64,000 nucleotides of DNA from Nocardia higoensis NBRC 100133 (GCF_000308595.1 NZ_BAGA01000132.1:109538-173537); one strand, 5' to 3'; positions 26,103 through 35,223 are shown, numbered from the stretch's first letter. The notes: generated from the letters alone by a model not told the origin. Made by a program: numbers and translations.

Positions 26103-27095
26103 ATGACATCACCCACCGCAGTACCCGCCGTCGAGGCGGACCGTCTGGTCAAGGTGTTCGGACAGCAGCGGGCCGTGGACGGCGTGAGCCTGACGGTCCC
26201 GCAGGGCGCCGTCTACGGCGTGCTCGGACCGAACGGCGCGGGCAAGACCACCACCATCAGGATGCTGTCCACGCTGCTCCGACCGGACGGTGGCAGCGCC
26301 AGGATCTTCGGCCACGACGTGGTCGCCGAACCGACCGCGGTGCGCTCGCTGCTCGGGCTCACCGGTCAATACGCCTCGGTCGACGAAGATCTCACCGCCA
26401 CCGAGAATCTGGTGCTCTTCGCCCGGCTGCTCGGTCTCGGCCGTAAGCAGGCCGGGCAGCGCGCGAACGACCTGCTCGACGAGTTCGCGCTCACCGAAGC
26501 CGCCGCCAAACCGCTGAAGAACTTCTCCGGCGGCATGCGGCGCCGCCTCGACCTGGCCGCCAGTCTCATCGCGACCCCGCCACTGTTGTTCCTCGACGAA
26601 CCGACCACCGGTCTCGATCCGCGCACCCGCGCGCAGATGTGGGACACCATCCGCCGGCTCGTCCGCGAGGGCGCCACGGTGCTGCTGACCACCCAATACC
26701 TCGACGAAGCCGATCAACTCGCCGACCGGATCGCGGTGATCGACCACGGCCGGGTGATCGCCGACGGCACCGCCGACGAACTCAAGGCCTCCATCGGCGG
26801 CTCCTCGCTGCACCTGACCCTGGTCGACCGCGGCCGGATCGACGAGGCGCGCCGCGTGATCGGCGATCTGCTCGGCATCGAGGCGCAGATCAGCCCGGAG
26901 GCGGGCAGGCTCACCGCGCCGCTGCGCGAGGCGGGCGTGACCACCGATCTGCTGATCCGCCTGCGCGAATCCGGGATCGCCGTCGACGAGATCACCGTCA
27001 CCAAGCCCAGTCTCGACGAGGTCTTCCTCACCATCACCGGCCATCCGGCCCAGGCCGACAACCCCGATACCGACACCGAACGGAACGCCGCATGA
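26103..27095 (+). CDS. DrrA-type ABC exporter ATP-binding protein
   Basis: The ATPase of a two-gene efflux ABC transporter of the daunorubicin-resistance class. The 330-residue protein has Walker A GPNGAGKTTT, the Q-loop region LTGQYASVDEDLT, the signature FSGGMRRRLDLAASL, Walker B LLFLDEPTTGLDPRTR and the DrrA-type C-terminal extension KPSLDEVFLTITGH. The ATG at 26103 lies 7 nt after CAGAGT, a leaderless-type start. It overlaps the permease gene by 4 nt. Substrate unknown. Confidence 0.92.
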   Translation: MTSPTAVPAVEADRLVKVFGQQRAVDGVSLTVPQGAVYGVLGPNGAGKTTTIRMLSTLLRPDGGSARIFGHDVVAEPTAVRSLLGLTGQYASVDEDLTATENLVLFARLLGLGRKQAGQRANDLLDEFALTEAAAKPLKNFSGGMRRRLDLAASLIATPPLLFLDEPTTGLDPRTRAQMWDTIRRLVREGATVLLTTQYLDEADQLADRIAVIDHGRVIADGTADELKASIGGSSLHLTLVDRGRIDEARRVIGDLLGIEAQISPEAGRLTAPLREAGVTTDLLIRLRESGIAVDEITVTKPSLDEVFLTITGHPAQADNPDTDTERNAA

Positions 27096-27928
27096 CCGTC
27101 ACCACCGCTGCGCCCGCCGACATGCCGGTGGCTGTCGCGCGAATTCCGCACGCCGGCAACCACATCGGGTTGCGCAAGACCGTATCGGCCTCCTTCACGA
27201 TGGCCTACCGGGGTCTGCTCAAGATCAAGCACAACCCCGAGCAACTCTTCGACGTCACCGTCCAGCCGATCCTGTTCACCGCGCTGTTCACCTACATCTT
27301 CGGCGGCGCGATCTCCGGCAATGTGCACGACTACCTGCCCGTCCTGATCCCGGGCATCCTGGTCCAGACGGTGGTGCTGACCTCGGTGGTCACCGGCACC
27401 CAGCTGCGCGAGGACATGGACAAGGGCGTGTTCGACCGCTTCAAATCCCTGCCCATCGCCCGGATCTCGCCGCTGTCGGGCGCGCTGATCGCCGACATGG
27501 TGCGCTACGGCATCGCGACCACTCTCACCATCGTGGTCGGCCTGTGCCTGGGCTATCGTCCCGGCGGCGGCGTGGCGGGTGTGCTGGCCGCCGCTGTGGT
27601 GATCGTGCTGTGCTCGTTCGCCGTCAGCTGGATCTGGGCGCTGGTCGGCGTCACCGGCAAGAGCGCCGCGGCGGTACAGGGCGTCTCGATGATGGTCATG
27701 TTCCCGCTGACCTTCATGTCCGGCGCGTTCGCCCCGGCGCAGACCATGCCGGGCTGGATGCAGGCCATCAACCACGCCAACCCGGTCTACTACATGGTCA
27801 ACACCTGCCGGGACCTGATGAACAACAATCTCTACGACAGCGATCTGGCCTGGTCGCTGATCGGATCGGCCGTGGTGATCGCCGTTTTCGCTCCGCTCAC
27901 CGTGCGGGCCTATATGCGCCGCGCGTGA
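27092..27928 (+). CDS. DrrB-type ABC exporter permease
   Basis: The membrane partner of the preceding ATPase, 278 residues, ABC2 class. About six hydrophobic segments follow a cytoplasmic N-terminus. The conserved RLREDMDKGVFDRFKSLPIAR-like loop is visible as GTQLREDMDKGVFDRFKSLP, and the C-terminal region contains PGWMQAINHANPVYYMVNTCRDL. The ATG overlaps the upstream stop (ATGA), so translation is coupled. The exported compound is unknown; neighbouring SARP-type control is suggestive only. Confidence 0.92.
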   Translation: MTVTTAAPADMPVAVARIPHAGNHIGLRKTVSASFTMAYRGLLKIKHNPEQLFDVTVQPILFTALFTYIFGGAISGNVHDYLPVLIPGILVQTVVLTSVVTGTQLREDMDKGVFDRFKSLPIARISPLSGALIADMVRYGIATTLTIVVGLCLGYRPGGGVAGVLAAAVVIVLCSFAVSWIWALVGVTGKSAAAVQGVSMMVMFPLTFMSGAFAPAQTMPGWMQAINHANPVYYMVNTCRDLMNNNLYDSDLAWSLIGSAVVIAVFAPLTVRAYMRRA

Positions 27929-27944
27929 ATCGGCGCGGGCGCGG

Positions 27945-27976
27945 AGGCCGGGATCTGCGCAGGCGGGTCCCGGCCT
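27945..27976. terminator. Bidirectional terminator between ABC permease and regulator
   Basis: AGGCCGGGA (27945-27953) pairs with TCCCGGCCT (27968-27976) between two convergent genes. Confidence 0.6.
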
Positions 27977-27985
27977 TGCGCCGTG

Positions 27986-30900
27986 TCAACGATCGGGCTC
28001 GGCGAAATGCCGCTCCAGCACCTCGATGATGCGCAGGGCGGCGGAGCGCCTGCCCGACTCGGCGCTGCGCCGCAGCGCCGCTCCCATGCGCTCACGGCCC
28101 ACCACCGGGGCATGCAGGTCGAGGTGCCGGTGCAACGCGATGGACGCGTAGTCCTGGCGCGCGACCGCCCTGCCCGCCAGCGCGAGCAGTTCGAGGCCGT
28201 GGTCCGAGCGGGGATCGACGGCCAGCGCCCACGAGCCGACCGCGCAGGCCGCGGTGCCGATCTGTGGCAGGTCGAAGAGCTGGGCGAGCTTCGTGACCGC
28301 CGCCCCGATCAGCTCGGCGGCCAGTCCCCCGATCTGTTCGGCCCGGCCGTGCAGCACATGCGCGGCGACTACCGCGGCGGCCAGCATGATGCCGCCCGGT
28401 CCCGGCGCCGGGCTGTCCTCGGGCCAGCTCAGCAACATCAGCGCCCGGCGGTAGTAGCGCAGGCCCGTATCGATATCGCCCTCGGCCAGACGGAGTTCGG
28501 CGACCGCGGCCGCGACCGCGGCCACCCGATGGTTGCGGTGGATGCCCGGGTCGTCGATCGGGGCGGGGCGACCGCCCTCCGCCACGCTCGCGGGCACGCG
28601 CGACAGTTCCCGCGCGGCCTCCCCCGGCCTGCCGTCGGCGATCAGCGAGATCGCGAGGAAACTGCGGATCTCGGCGACTTCCTCGTGCGCTTCCAGCGCT
28701 TCCAGCAGCTCCGCGGCCTCCCGGTAGTAGCGCACCGAGTCCGGGTACGCGCCGGTCTGGCCGGCGAGCTGGCCCAGATGCTGACAGGTCATCGCCGTGC
28801 CCCAGGCGTCCCGTTCGCGCATCAGATCGAGGGCGCGTTCGGCGTCGCGGGCCGAACCGTGCACCACGCCCGCGTTCTCCCGGACATTCGCTCGCGCGAC
28901 CAATGCGGCGATCCGGACGTCCGGGTCCGCCGAGCGGGCGCCTTCGGCCAGCAGCCGGGGCACCCGGTGAGCCCGCCTTCCGGAGAAGGCGAGCATGAGC
29001 CTGCCGAGCAGGCGCAGACCCGGATTCAGCGCGGCGACGTCGACCAGACGCCGGATCCGCGTGCACAGCACGGCGAACGCGCGCATGTCGTTTCCGATGT
29101 AGACCGCGTGCAGCGCGAACATCAGCAAGGCGATCATCTGCAGATCGACGGCCACACCGGCGGCCTCGTCCTCGGTGCCGGTCCGCTCGCCGCGATCGTG
29201 GTCCGGCGGCGGGCAAGCCAGCATGCGCGGCGCCCAGCCGGTGAGTTCCAGGTGCGCGCCACGAATCATCCAGAGGACGCCGACCACCGGGAAGACCAGA
29301 TACGCCGTCACGCTGTCGCGGCGGTCGAGCGCACCGCGCAGCACCGCGACCAGATTGTCGGACTCCTCGGTGACCGAACGGACCGTGGCCGCCTGCTCCG
29401 GCCCCCGGTAGCGACGCGTCGCCGCCAGCGCGTAGGAACGCCCCCATCGCCTCATCGCGAACTCGACTTCTTCGGCCTCCTCCGGCAGCAGTTGCTCCTC
29501 ACCGAATTCGCGCACCGTCTCCAGCATCCGGTATCGCACGCCGGTGCCCTCGGCGTCGTCGAGCACGGTGAGCAGTGACTGCCCCACCAATCCGTCGACC
29601 GACTCCGCAACATCGGCGAAATCTGCACCACCCGCCACGATCTCGGCGGCCGACAGCGTGAAACCGGCGGGGAAACGGCACATCCGGCGCAGCGTGCGCT
29701 GCTGGGCCGCGTCGAGCAGGTTCCAGCTCCACGCGATCACCGCGTGCAGCGTGCGATGACGTTCCGGTGAGGAGCGGTCGCCGCCGCGCAACAGCGTGAA
29801 GCGATGTTCCAGCCGGGTCTCGATCTCCTCCACGCTCATGGTGCGGGCGCGCGCCGCCGCCAGTTCGATCGCCAGCGGCAGGCCGTCGAGCATCGCGCAC
29901 AGCCGGGCCACGACCTCCGGATCCAGCCGCACCGCCGGGCGGACCGCCCTGGCGCGCGCGGCGAACAAGTCGGTGGCGGGTGAGCCGGCCGGGTCGATGG
30001 CCAGCGGCGCCAGCGGGTACACCGCCTCGGCGGTGATGGCGAGCGGGGCGCGGCTTGTGGTCACCACGGTCAGCTGTGCGCAGGCGCCGATGAGATCCGC
30101 GACGACGGTGGCGACCGCGTCGACGAGATGTTCGCAGTTGTCCAGGATCACCAGGATCGGCCGGGCCGCCAGCGCCTCCCGCAACCGCAGCCGCGCGTCG
30201 ACCCGTCCCTGCCACCTCGAGGAGGCCGGCTCGCGCACCACCTCGCCGAGGCCGAGCGTCGCGCTGATCGCCGCTTCCACCTCGATCCGCGCGTCCACGT
30301 CCGGCCCCGACCGCACGGAGGCGAGTTCCACCAGGACCACCGGTGTCGTGCGGGCCAGCCGCGTGCCGAGTTCGTTGGCGATCCTGGTCTTTCCCGTCCC
30401 GCCCGGTCCCAGCACGGTCACCACCCGCGACTCGGCGACGAGCTCGACCAGTGCATCGATATCGGATGCGCGGCCCAGCAGGGGATTCGGCGCGGCCCGC
30501 AGACCGATCGCCGGGTGCGCGCGTTCCGCGCCGGGGTGCCCGAACTCGTGCCCCGGGGAGCGACCACCGACGGCGGTCGAGCCGGGCCGGATGCCTTCCC
30601 CGCCCTGGGCGGTGAATCCGTGGGCGCCGGGATCCGCCGGGCCCCCGTGCGGCGCGTGGCCGCCGACCTCACCCCGCAGGATCGCGGTGTTCATCGCGAT
30701 CAGCGCCGGTCCCGGATCGGCCCCGAGGTGGTCGGCGAGGCGGGCACGGAACCCGGCGAACGACTCCAGCGCTTCGGTGGGGCGGCCGGTCGCGGCGAGC
30801 AGGCGCATGAGGGTGAGTTGAGCGGGTTCGTCGAGCGGGTCGGCGGCCGCCGAGCGACGGGCGACACGCACGGCGGAGTCGAGATCGCCGGCTGCCTCGT

Positions 30901-31459
30901 GCAGCGCGAGTTCCACGCTGCCGAGTTCGGCGGCCCGGGCGGCGGCACTCGCCCGCAGGTCGTCGGCGATGCCGCCGGGCGGCAGGTCGTCGGCGGGCTC
31001 ACCGCGCCACAGCGACCGTGCCCGGGCGACGGCGGCGAGACCGGCGGCGATCTCGCCGCGTTCGCGGGCCGCGCGCGCCACGGTGACGAGGTCCTCCGCA
31101 TGGGCCAGGTCGACCTGGTCCGGTCGCAGGCGCAGCCGGTAGCCCGCGGGGCCGATCTCCAGCGCGCCCTCCGGCAGCAGTGCGCGCAACCGTGAGACCT
31201 GGGTGTGCAGCGCGTTCATCGGGGCGCGCGGCGGACTGTGCGCCCACACGTCCTCGATGAGCGCGGCAGCGCTGCGGTGCCTGCCGGGACGCACGGCCAG
31301 TGCGGTGAGCAGCAACCGGGCCCGCACACCGGGTAAGGACGTCAGCGCGCCGTCACGGCGCAGCGCGATTTCCCCGAGCAATCCGACGACGATCGCCCCG
31401 TCGCCCGACGCGGGGGGAAGCGGAGCCGGGCCGGCAGGGCCGCGCTGATGTGCACTCAT
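27986..31459 (-). CDS. SARP/AfsR-like regulator with BTAD, NB-ARC-type ATPase and TPR region
   Basis: A large STAND-type regulator of about 1157 residues. The N-terminus is an OmpR/PhoB-like winged helix (VGLLGEIALRRDGALTSLPGVRARLLLTAL... MNALHTQVSRLRALL) followed by a BTAD domain to about residue 260 and a Gly/His/Pro-rich linker. The NTPase domain has the P-loop GPGGTGKTR near residue 350, Walker B ILVILDNCEHLVDA and LDGLPLAIELAAARA. The C-terminal half is TPR-like helices. No C-terminal LuxR HTH is seen. Starts at 31471 and 31459 are both possible. It is divergent from menA and convergent with the ABC exporter. Its target is unknown. Confidence 0.88.
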   Translation of the reverse strand: MSAHQRGPAGPAPLPPASGDGAIVVGLLGEIALRRDGALTSLPGVRARLLLTALAVRPGRHRSAAALIEDVWAHSPPRAPMNALHTQVSRLRALLPEGALEIGPAGYRLRLRPDQVDLAHAEDLVTVARAARERGEIAAGLAAVARARSLWRGEPADDLPPGGIADDLRASAAARAAELGSVELALHEAAGDLDSAVRVARRSAAADPLDEPAQLTLMRLLAATGRPTEALESFAGFRARLADHLGADPGPALIAMNTAILRGEVGGHAPHGGPADPGAHGFTAQGGEGIRPGSTAVGGRSPGHEFGHPGAERAHPAIGLRAAPNPLLGRASDIDALVELVAESRVVTVLGPGGTGKTRIANELGTRLARTTPVVLVELASVRSGPDVDARIEVEAAISATLGLGEVVREPASSRWQGRVDARLRLREALAARPILVILDNCEHLVDAVATVVADLIGACAQLTVVTTSRAPLAITAEAVYPLAPLAIDPAGSPATDLFAARARAVRPAVRLDPEVVARLCAMLDGLPLAIELAAARARTMSVEEIETRLEHRFTLLRGGDRSSPERHRTLHAVIAWSWNLLDAAQQRTLRRMCRFPAGFTLSAAEIVAGGADFADVAESVDGLVGQSLLTVLDDAEGTGVRYRMLETVREFGEEQLLPEEAEEVEFAMRRWGRSYALAATRRYRGPEQAATVRSVTEESDNLVAVLRGALDRRDSVTAYLVFPVVGVLWMIRGAHLELTGWAPRMLACPPPDHDRGERTGTEDEAAGVAVDLQMIALLMFALHAVYIGNDMRAFAVLCTRIRRLVDVAALNPGLRLLGRLMLAFSGRRAHRVPRLLAEGARSADPDVRIAALVARANVRENAGVVHGSARDAERALDLMRERDAWGTAMTCQHLGQLAGQTGAYPDSVRYYREAAELLEALEAHEEVAEIRSFLAISLIADGRPGEAARELSRVPASVAEGGRPAPIDDPGIHRNHRVAAVAAAVAELRLAEGDIDTGLRYYRRALMLLSWPEDSPAPGPGGIMLAAAVVAAHVLHGRAEQIGGLAAELIGAAVTKLAQLFDLPQIGTAACAVGSWALAVDPRSDHGLELLALAGRAVARQDYASIALHRHLDLHAPVVGRERMGAALRRSAESGRRSAALRIIEVLERHFAEPDR

Positions 31460-31488
31460 GCCGTGCGCCATCGTAGGTGAGCGCGGAT

Positions 31489-31494
31489 TAGGCT
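31489..31494 (+). promoter_or_regulatory. -10 element TAGGCT for leaderless menA
   Basis: TAGGCT ends 6 nt before the menA ATG in the short gap upstream of menA, on the side divergent from the SARP gene. It fits TANNNT at leaderless spacing. Confidence 0.45.
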
Positions 31495-31500
31495 GCCCGC

Positions 31501-32370
31501 ATGGCAACAGCAGCGCAATGGATCGAGGGGGCGCGGCCGCGCACCCTGCCGAACGCGATCGCCCCGGTGATCGCGGGCACCGGAGCCGCCGCCGCGCTCG
31601 ACGCCGTCGTCTGGTGGAAAGCCGTTGTCGCGCTGCTGCTCTCGGTGGCGCTGATCCTCGGCGTGAACTACGCCAACGACTATTCCGACGGCGTGCGCGG
31701 CACCGACGACGAGCGGGTCGGCCCGCTGCGGCTGGTCGGCTCCGGGCTCGCCTCCCCCGGCGCGGTGAAGACCGCCGCGATCTGCTGCCTGGGGGTGGGT
31801 GCGGTCCTCGGTCTCGTGCTCGTGTTCACCACGGCTTGGTGGCTGCTGCTGATCGGTGCGGCGTGCCTGGCGGGCGCCTGGTTCTACACCGGCGGCAGCA
31901 AACCTTACGGCTACAGCGGATTCGGCGAAATCGCCGTGTTCGTGTTCTTCGGCCTGGTCGCCGTGCTCGGCACCCAGTTCGTGCAAGCCGAGCGGATCGA
32001 CTGGGTCGGCGCGGCGCTCGCGGTCGGCGTCGGCTCCTTCTCCAGCGCCGTGCTGGTCGCCAACAATCTGCGCGACATCCCCACCGACACCGAGACCGGC
32101 AAGATCACCCTGGCGGTCACCCTCGGCGACGCCCGCACCCGCACACTGCATCTGGCGCTGCTGACGGTGCCGTTCCTGCTCACCCTCGCACTGGCCCTGC
32201 ACACCCCGTGGGCGCTGGCCGGTCTGCTCGCCGCGCCGCTGGCGGTGCGGGCCAACGCGCCGGTGCGCGGTGGCGGCAACGGGCTCGAACTGATTCCGGC
32301 TCTGCGCGATTCCGGGCTGGCACTGCTGGCCTGGTCGATGCTGAGCGCGCTCGCACTCGGGCTGGGCTGA
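31501..32370 (+). CDS. menA: 1,4-dihydroxy-2-naphthoate polyprenyltransferase
   Basis: MenA attaches the polyprenyl tail to DHNA in the membrane and releases CO2. The 289-residue UbiA-family protein has about eight or nine hydrophobic helices. The first prenyl-diphosphate/Mg site is NYANDYSDGVRGTDDERVGPLRLV and the second is NNLRDIPTDTETGKITLAVTLG. It acts between the polyprenyl diphosphate synthase and MenG, both in this window. The ATG at 31501 gives the normal length. Confidence 0.96.
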   Translation: MATAAQWIEGARPRTLPNAIAPVIAGTGAAAALDAVVWWKAVVALLLSVALILGVNYANDYSDGVRGTDDERVGPLRLVGSGLASPGAVKTAAICCLGVGAVLGLVLVFTTAWWLLLIGAACLAGAWFYTGGSKPYGYSGFGEIAVFVFFGLVAVLGTQFVQAERIDWVGAALAVGVGSFSSAVLVANNLRDIPTDTETGKITLAVTLGDARTRTLHLALLTVPFLLTLALALHTPWALAGLLAAPLAVRANAPVRGGGNGLELIPALRDSGLALLAWSMLSALALGLG

Positions 32371-32432
32371 GGCCTGCCCGGCGCGAAGGCCGCCGCGGCA
32401 CGGGCTCTGCGCCCGGGCCTGTGGCGGCCGGG

Positions 32433-32825
32433 TCAGTCCCCGTCCGGAACCAATACGCCGAGAACCCAGTTCACCAGCGAGATGATGATGCCGCCGAAGA
32501 TCGCCGCCCAGAACCCGGTGACCTCCAGGCCGTAGCCGTTGGTGTCGACCACATCGGTGAGCGCCGCGGTCAGCCACAGCATCAGGGCGTTGATGACCAG
32601 CAGGAACAACCCGAGGGTGAGCAGGATCAGCGGCAGCGCCAGCAGCTGCACGATCGGTTTCACCAGAGCGTTGACCAGGGTGAACAGCGCGGCGATGGCC
32701 AGCACGACCACGATCTTCGCCCCCGTCCCGGCATCGTCGGGGCTGAGGATGTCGATGCCGCTCACCCACGCCGCCGCCAGCCAGATGGCCACGGCGTTGA
32801 TGATCAGTCGGATCACAAGCTGCAT
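32433..32825 (-). CDS. Phage holin family 4-like membrane protein
   Basis: A 130-residue protein with four transmembrane helices, of the widespread Phage_holin_4_2/YvlD type (INALVKPIVQLLALPLILLTLGLFLLVINALMLWL). In chromosomes such genes are not prophage genes; their role is unknown, with some linked to envelope stress. The start at 32825 gives an N-terminal helix beginning directly with MQLVIRLIINAVAIWLAAAWV. Confidence 0.8.
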   Translation of the reverse strand: MQLVIRLIINAVAIWLAAAWVSGIDILSPDDAGTGAKIVVVLAIAALFTLVNALVKPIVQLLALPLILLTLGLFLLVINALMLWLTAALTDVVDTNGYGLEVTGFWAAIFGGIIISLVNWVLGVLVPDGD

Positions 32826-32887
32826 GCGCCCATGCTAAGCGGCACAGGCCTGTTCGCGGGGAGCTCACGTGGCAGGCGGGGACCCGA

Positions 32888-33472
32888 TCAGGCCGCGCGG
32901 GCATCGTCGAGCAGTTCGTGCACCCGCGGGCGCAGCGCCTCGACGGTGCCCGCCCCGCCGAGCAAGCGCAGCGTCGCCGGGTTCGGCGCGCGCAGCACGG
33001 CGAGCAGCATGTGCCCGGATTCGATGCTCTTGTCCTTGCGTGCCAGCGCCTCTCGCAACGCCAGTTCGAGCACCTTCTTCGCCTCCCGCGTGAACGGGAC
33101 GTGCCCGGCGCTCCGGTCCCGGCCGAACAGCCCGCGCCGCTGCGGCGGCTCGGCGCGGTCGAGCGCGTCCGCGCCGAAACTCGCTTCCAGCGATTCGCGC
33201 ACCGCGTCGAGATCGATGCCGATCGAGCGCAGCGCCTCGGCGTCCTCCGGACCCAGCGGCGCATCGGCGCCCGCTTCCGCCAGCGCCTGTCGCGCGCTTT
33301 CCGGGGTGAGCCCGCAGCATTCGGCCACCAGCGCCGCGAGCCGCTGCTCGGCCTGCAGCAGCAGGCCGAGCAGCACATGCTCGACATCGATACGCGGGCA
33401 GCGCAGTTCTCGCGCCTCCTCCTGAGCCGCCACCACGGCCATTCGCGCCGACCGGCTGAATCTTTCGAACAT
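32888..33472 (-). CDS. Clp N-terminal domain protein without ATPase
   Basis: A 194-residue protein made of two Clp-N repeats, as in the substrate-adaptor region of ClpA/ClpC, but with no AAA+ domain. Repeat one: MFERFSRSARMAVVAAQEEARELRCPRIDVEHVLLGLL. Repeat two: FTREAKKVLELALREALARKDKSIESGHMLLAVL. Such stand-alone proteins may bind adaptors or substrates. Its start overlaps the stop of the upstream HTH gene, so the two are translated together and probably act together. Confidence 0.85.
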   Translation of the reverse strand: MFERFSRSARMAVVAAQEEARELRCPRIDVEHVLLGLLLQAEQRLAALVAECCGLTPESARQALAEAGADAPLGPEDAEALRSIGIDLDAVRESLEASFGADALDRAEPPQRRGLFGRDRSAGHVPFTREAKKVLELALREALARKDKSIESGHMLLAVLRAPNPATLRLLGGAGTVEALRPRVHELLDDARAA

Positions 33473-33690
33473 CAGTTGCCGCCCTTCCTGTTGTGCTTCT
33501 GGTGCACGGCCTGCTTGCTGACCTCGAGCGCGTCGGCGATGGCCTGCCAGGACCAGCCCTGATCCCGGGCGTTTCGCACCTGGATCGCCTCCAAACGCTC
33601 GAGCAGCCTGCGCAGCGCGCGGACCGCGCGCAGCCCGATCTCCGGATCGGGGCTGCCCGCCGCGGCCGCCAGAGTTGTCGCTTCGGTCAT
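33472..33690 (-). CDS. Small helix-turn-helix regulator
   Basis: A 72-residue protein with a C-terminal HTH: RNARDQGWSWQAIADALEVSKQAVHQKHNRK. It probably represses its own operon with the Clp-N gene. I use ATG at 33690, which lies 7 nt after a -10-like CAAAAT. A GTG at 33711 would add seven residues but would start inside the palindrome proposed as operator. Two matching palindromes sit at the promoter. What signal it senses is unknown. Confidence 0.82.
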   Translation of the reverse strand: MTEATTLAAAAGSPDPEIGLRAVRALRRLLERLEAIQVRNARDQGWSWQAIADALEVSKQAVHQKHNRKGGN

Positions 33691-33693
33691 GCC

Positions 33694-33738
33694 GTCAATT
33701 TTGATTGACACACGCGGCAGATGTCAACAAAAATTGAC
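33694..33738. promoter_or_regulatory. Twin palindromic operators over the HTH/Clp-N promoter
   Basis: Two 16-bp palindromes occur 29 nt apart: GTCAATTTTGATTGAC at 33694-33709 and GTCAACAAAAATTGAC at 33723-33738. On the minus strand the outer one contains the -35 TTGACA and the inner one overlaps the -10 region (18-nt spacer to CAAAAT). Binding at both would occlude the promoter. Confidence 0.65.
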
Positions 33739-33764
33739 GAAAGGGATGCGCGTCGAGGAGACGG

Positions 33765-34850
33765 TCAGCCGTTCCAGATGCCGGTCTTGTGGAACTCGTC
33801 GATGACAGCGGCCGGCTCGTCCAGATCCCAGCCCTGCGCCGCCACCCAGTCGTCGTCGAAATAGGTGTCGGCGTAGCGGTCGCCGCCGTCGCAGAGCACG
33901 GTGACCACGCTGCCGCTGCGGCCGCGCTCGAGCATCTCGCCGATCAGATGGAACACGCCCCACAGATTCGTGCCCGTCGAGCCGCCGATCCGCCTGCCGA
34001 GCACCCGGCCGCCGTAGCGCATGGCAGCGATGGACGCGGCGTCGGGCACCTCGATCATGCGGTCGACCACCTGACCGACGAACGACGGCTCCACCCGCGG
34101 CCTGCCGATGCCTTCGATGCGCGAGGGCATGCCGGTCTGATAACCGGCGTCCCCGGTCTCGTAGCCGCCGTAGAAGGCCGAGTTCTCCGGGTCGACCACG
34201 GCCAGTCGCGTCGCGTACCGGCGGTAGCGGATGTAGCGGCCGATGGTGGCGCTGGTGCCGCCGGTGCCCGCACCCATGACGATCCATTCGGGCACCGGAT
34301 GGGTCTCCAGCCGCAGCTGGGTGAAGATGCTCTCGGCGATGTTGTTGTTGCCGCGCCAGTCGGTCGCCCGCTCGGCGTGGGTGAACTGGTCCATGTAGTG
34401 ACCGCCGCACTCGGCAGCCAGGCGCGCCGCCTCGGTGTACATCTCGGGCGGGCGGGTCACGAAATGACAGCGACCACCCTGCGCCTCGATCAGCGCGATC
34501 TTGCGCGGCGAGGTGCTCGCCGGCATCACCGCCACGAAGTCCAAGCCGAGCAGCTTCGCGAAATACGCCTCGCTCACCGCTGTCGAGCCCGACGAGGCCT
34601 CCACCACGGTGGTCCCCTCGGTGACCCAGCCGTTGCAGATCGCGTACAGGAACAGCGACCGGGCCAGCCGGTGCTTGAGGCTGCCGGTGACGTGGGTCGA
34701 CTCGTCCTTGAGATAGAGCTGGATGTTCCACTCGGCGGGCAGCGGATAGCGCAGCAGATGGGTGTCGGCGCTGCGCTGGGAGTCCGCGTCGATCAGCCGG
34801 ACCGCGTTGTCCACCCATTCGCGCGGGCCGCTGCGATCGCAGTACTTCAC
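33765..34850 (-). CDS. cds1: PLP-dependent cysteine synthase family protein (Cds1-like)
   Basis: A fold-type II PLP enzyme of 361 residues. The PLP lysine lies in STHVTGSLKHRLARS and the substrate loop is EASSGSTAVSEAYFA; the phosphate-binding turn is GAGTGGTSATIGRYI. The family resembles M. tuberculosis Cds1 (Rv3684), an L-cysteine desulfhydrase that makes H2S, pyruvate and ammonia, more than ordinary CysK. Assignment by overall sequence recall, so cysteine synthase activity cannot be excluded. It is transcribed alone or with the DUF4229 gene upstream. Confidence 0.78.
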   Translation of the reverse strand: MKYCDRSGPREWVDNAVRLIDADSQRSADTHLLRYPLPAEWNIQLYLKDESTHVTGSLKHRLARSLFLYAICNGWVTEGTTVVEASSGSTAVSEAYFAKLLGLDFVAVMPASTSPRKIALIEAQGGRCHFVTRPPEMYTEAARLAAECGGHYMDQFTHAERATDWRGNNNIAESIFTQLRLETHPVPEWIVMGAGTGGTSATIGRYIRYRRYATRLAVVDPENSAFYGGYETGDAGYQTGMPSRIEGIGRPRVEPSFVGQVVDRMIEVPDAASIAAMRYGGRVLGRRIGGSTGTNLWGVFHLIGEMLERGRSGSVVTVLCDGGDRYADTYFDDDWVAAQGWDLDEPAAVIDEFHKTGIWNG

Positions 34851-34896
34851 CGGAGCCCTCGCATTCGCCTCACCGCCGCATCCGCTTCGCCGTCGC

Positions 34897-35223
34897 CTAC
34901 GCCGGGCCGTCGCCTTCGGACTCGCCGCGCAACCGCGCCCGCAGCTGCGCCTTGTCCTCCCTGCGCTTGGCGTCGACCGCCGCGATGTCGGCGTTGACCC
35001 GCGCGCGCAGGCCCTTGAACACCGTCAGCGACAGCGGCATGGCGATCAGCAGGGCGAACAGCACGGCCACCACGAGCGGCACCTGCACATCGACGAGGGC
35101 GGCGACGCCCAGGATGATCGCGGTGATCACGGCGACCAAGGCCAGCCGCGCCAGGGTGTACAGGCCCAGGTTCACGGCCAGGCTGCGGCCGACCCGCGGG
35201 TTCGATCCGGTCGATTCGCTCAC
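34897..35223 (-). CDS. DUF4229 membrane protein
   Basis: A 108-residue protein with two transmembrane helices (LYTLARLALVAVITAIILGVAAL and VPLVVAVLFALLIAMPLSLTVF), followed by a basic, charged cytoplasmic helix rich in Arg/Lys. The pattern fits the actinobacterial DUF4229 family, whose member in Mycobacterium lies near the ccs genes. Function unknown. Confidence 0.78.
   Translation of the reverse strand: MSESTGSNPRVGRSLAVNLGLYTLARLALVAVITAIILGVAALVDVQVPLVVAVLFALLIAMPLSLTVFKGLRARVNADIAAVDAKRREDKAQLRARLRGESEGDGPA

Noticed and set aside
32433..32825. Holin-like gene as a sign of prophage
   Set aside because: This holin-4-type family is widespread on chromosomes and no other phage gene is nearby.
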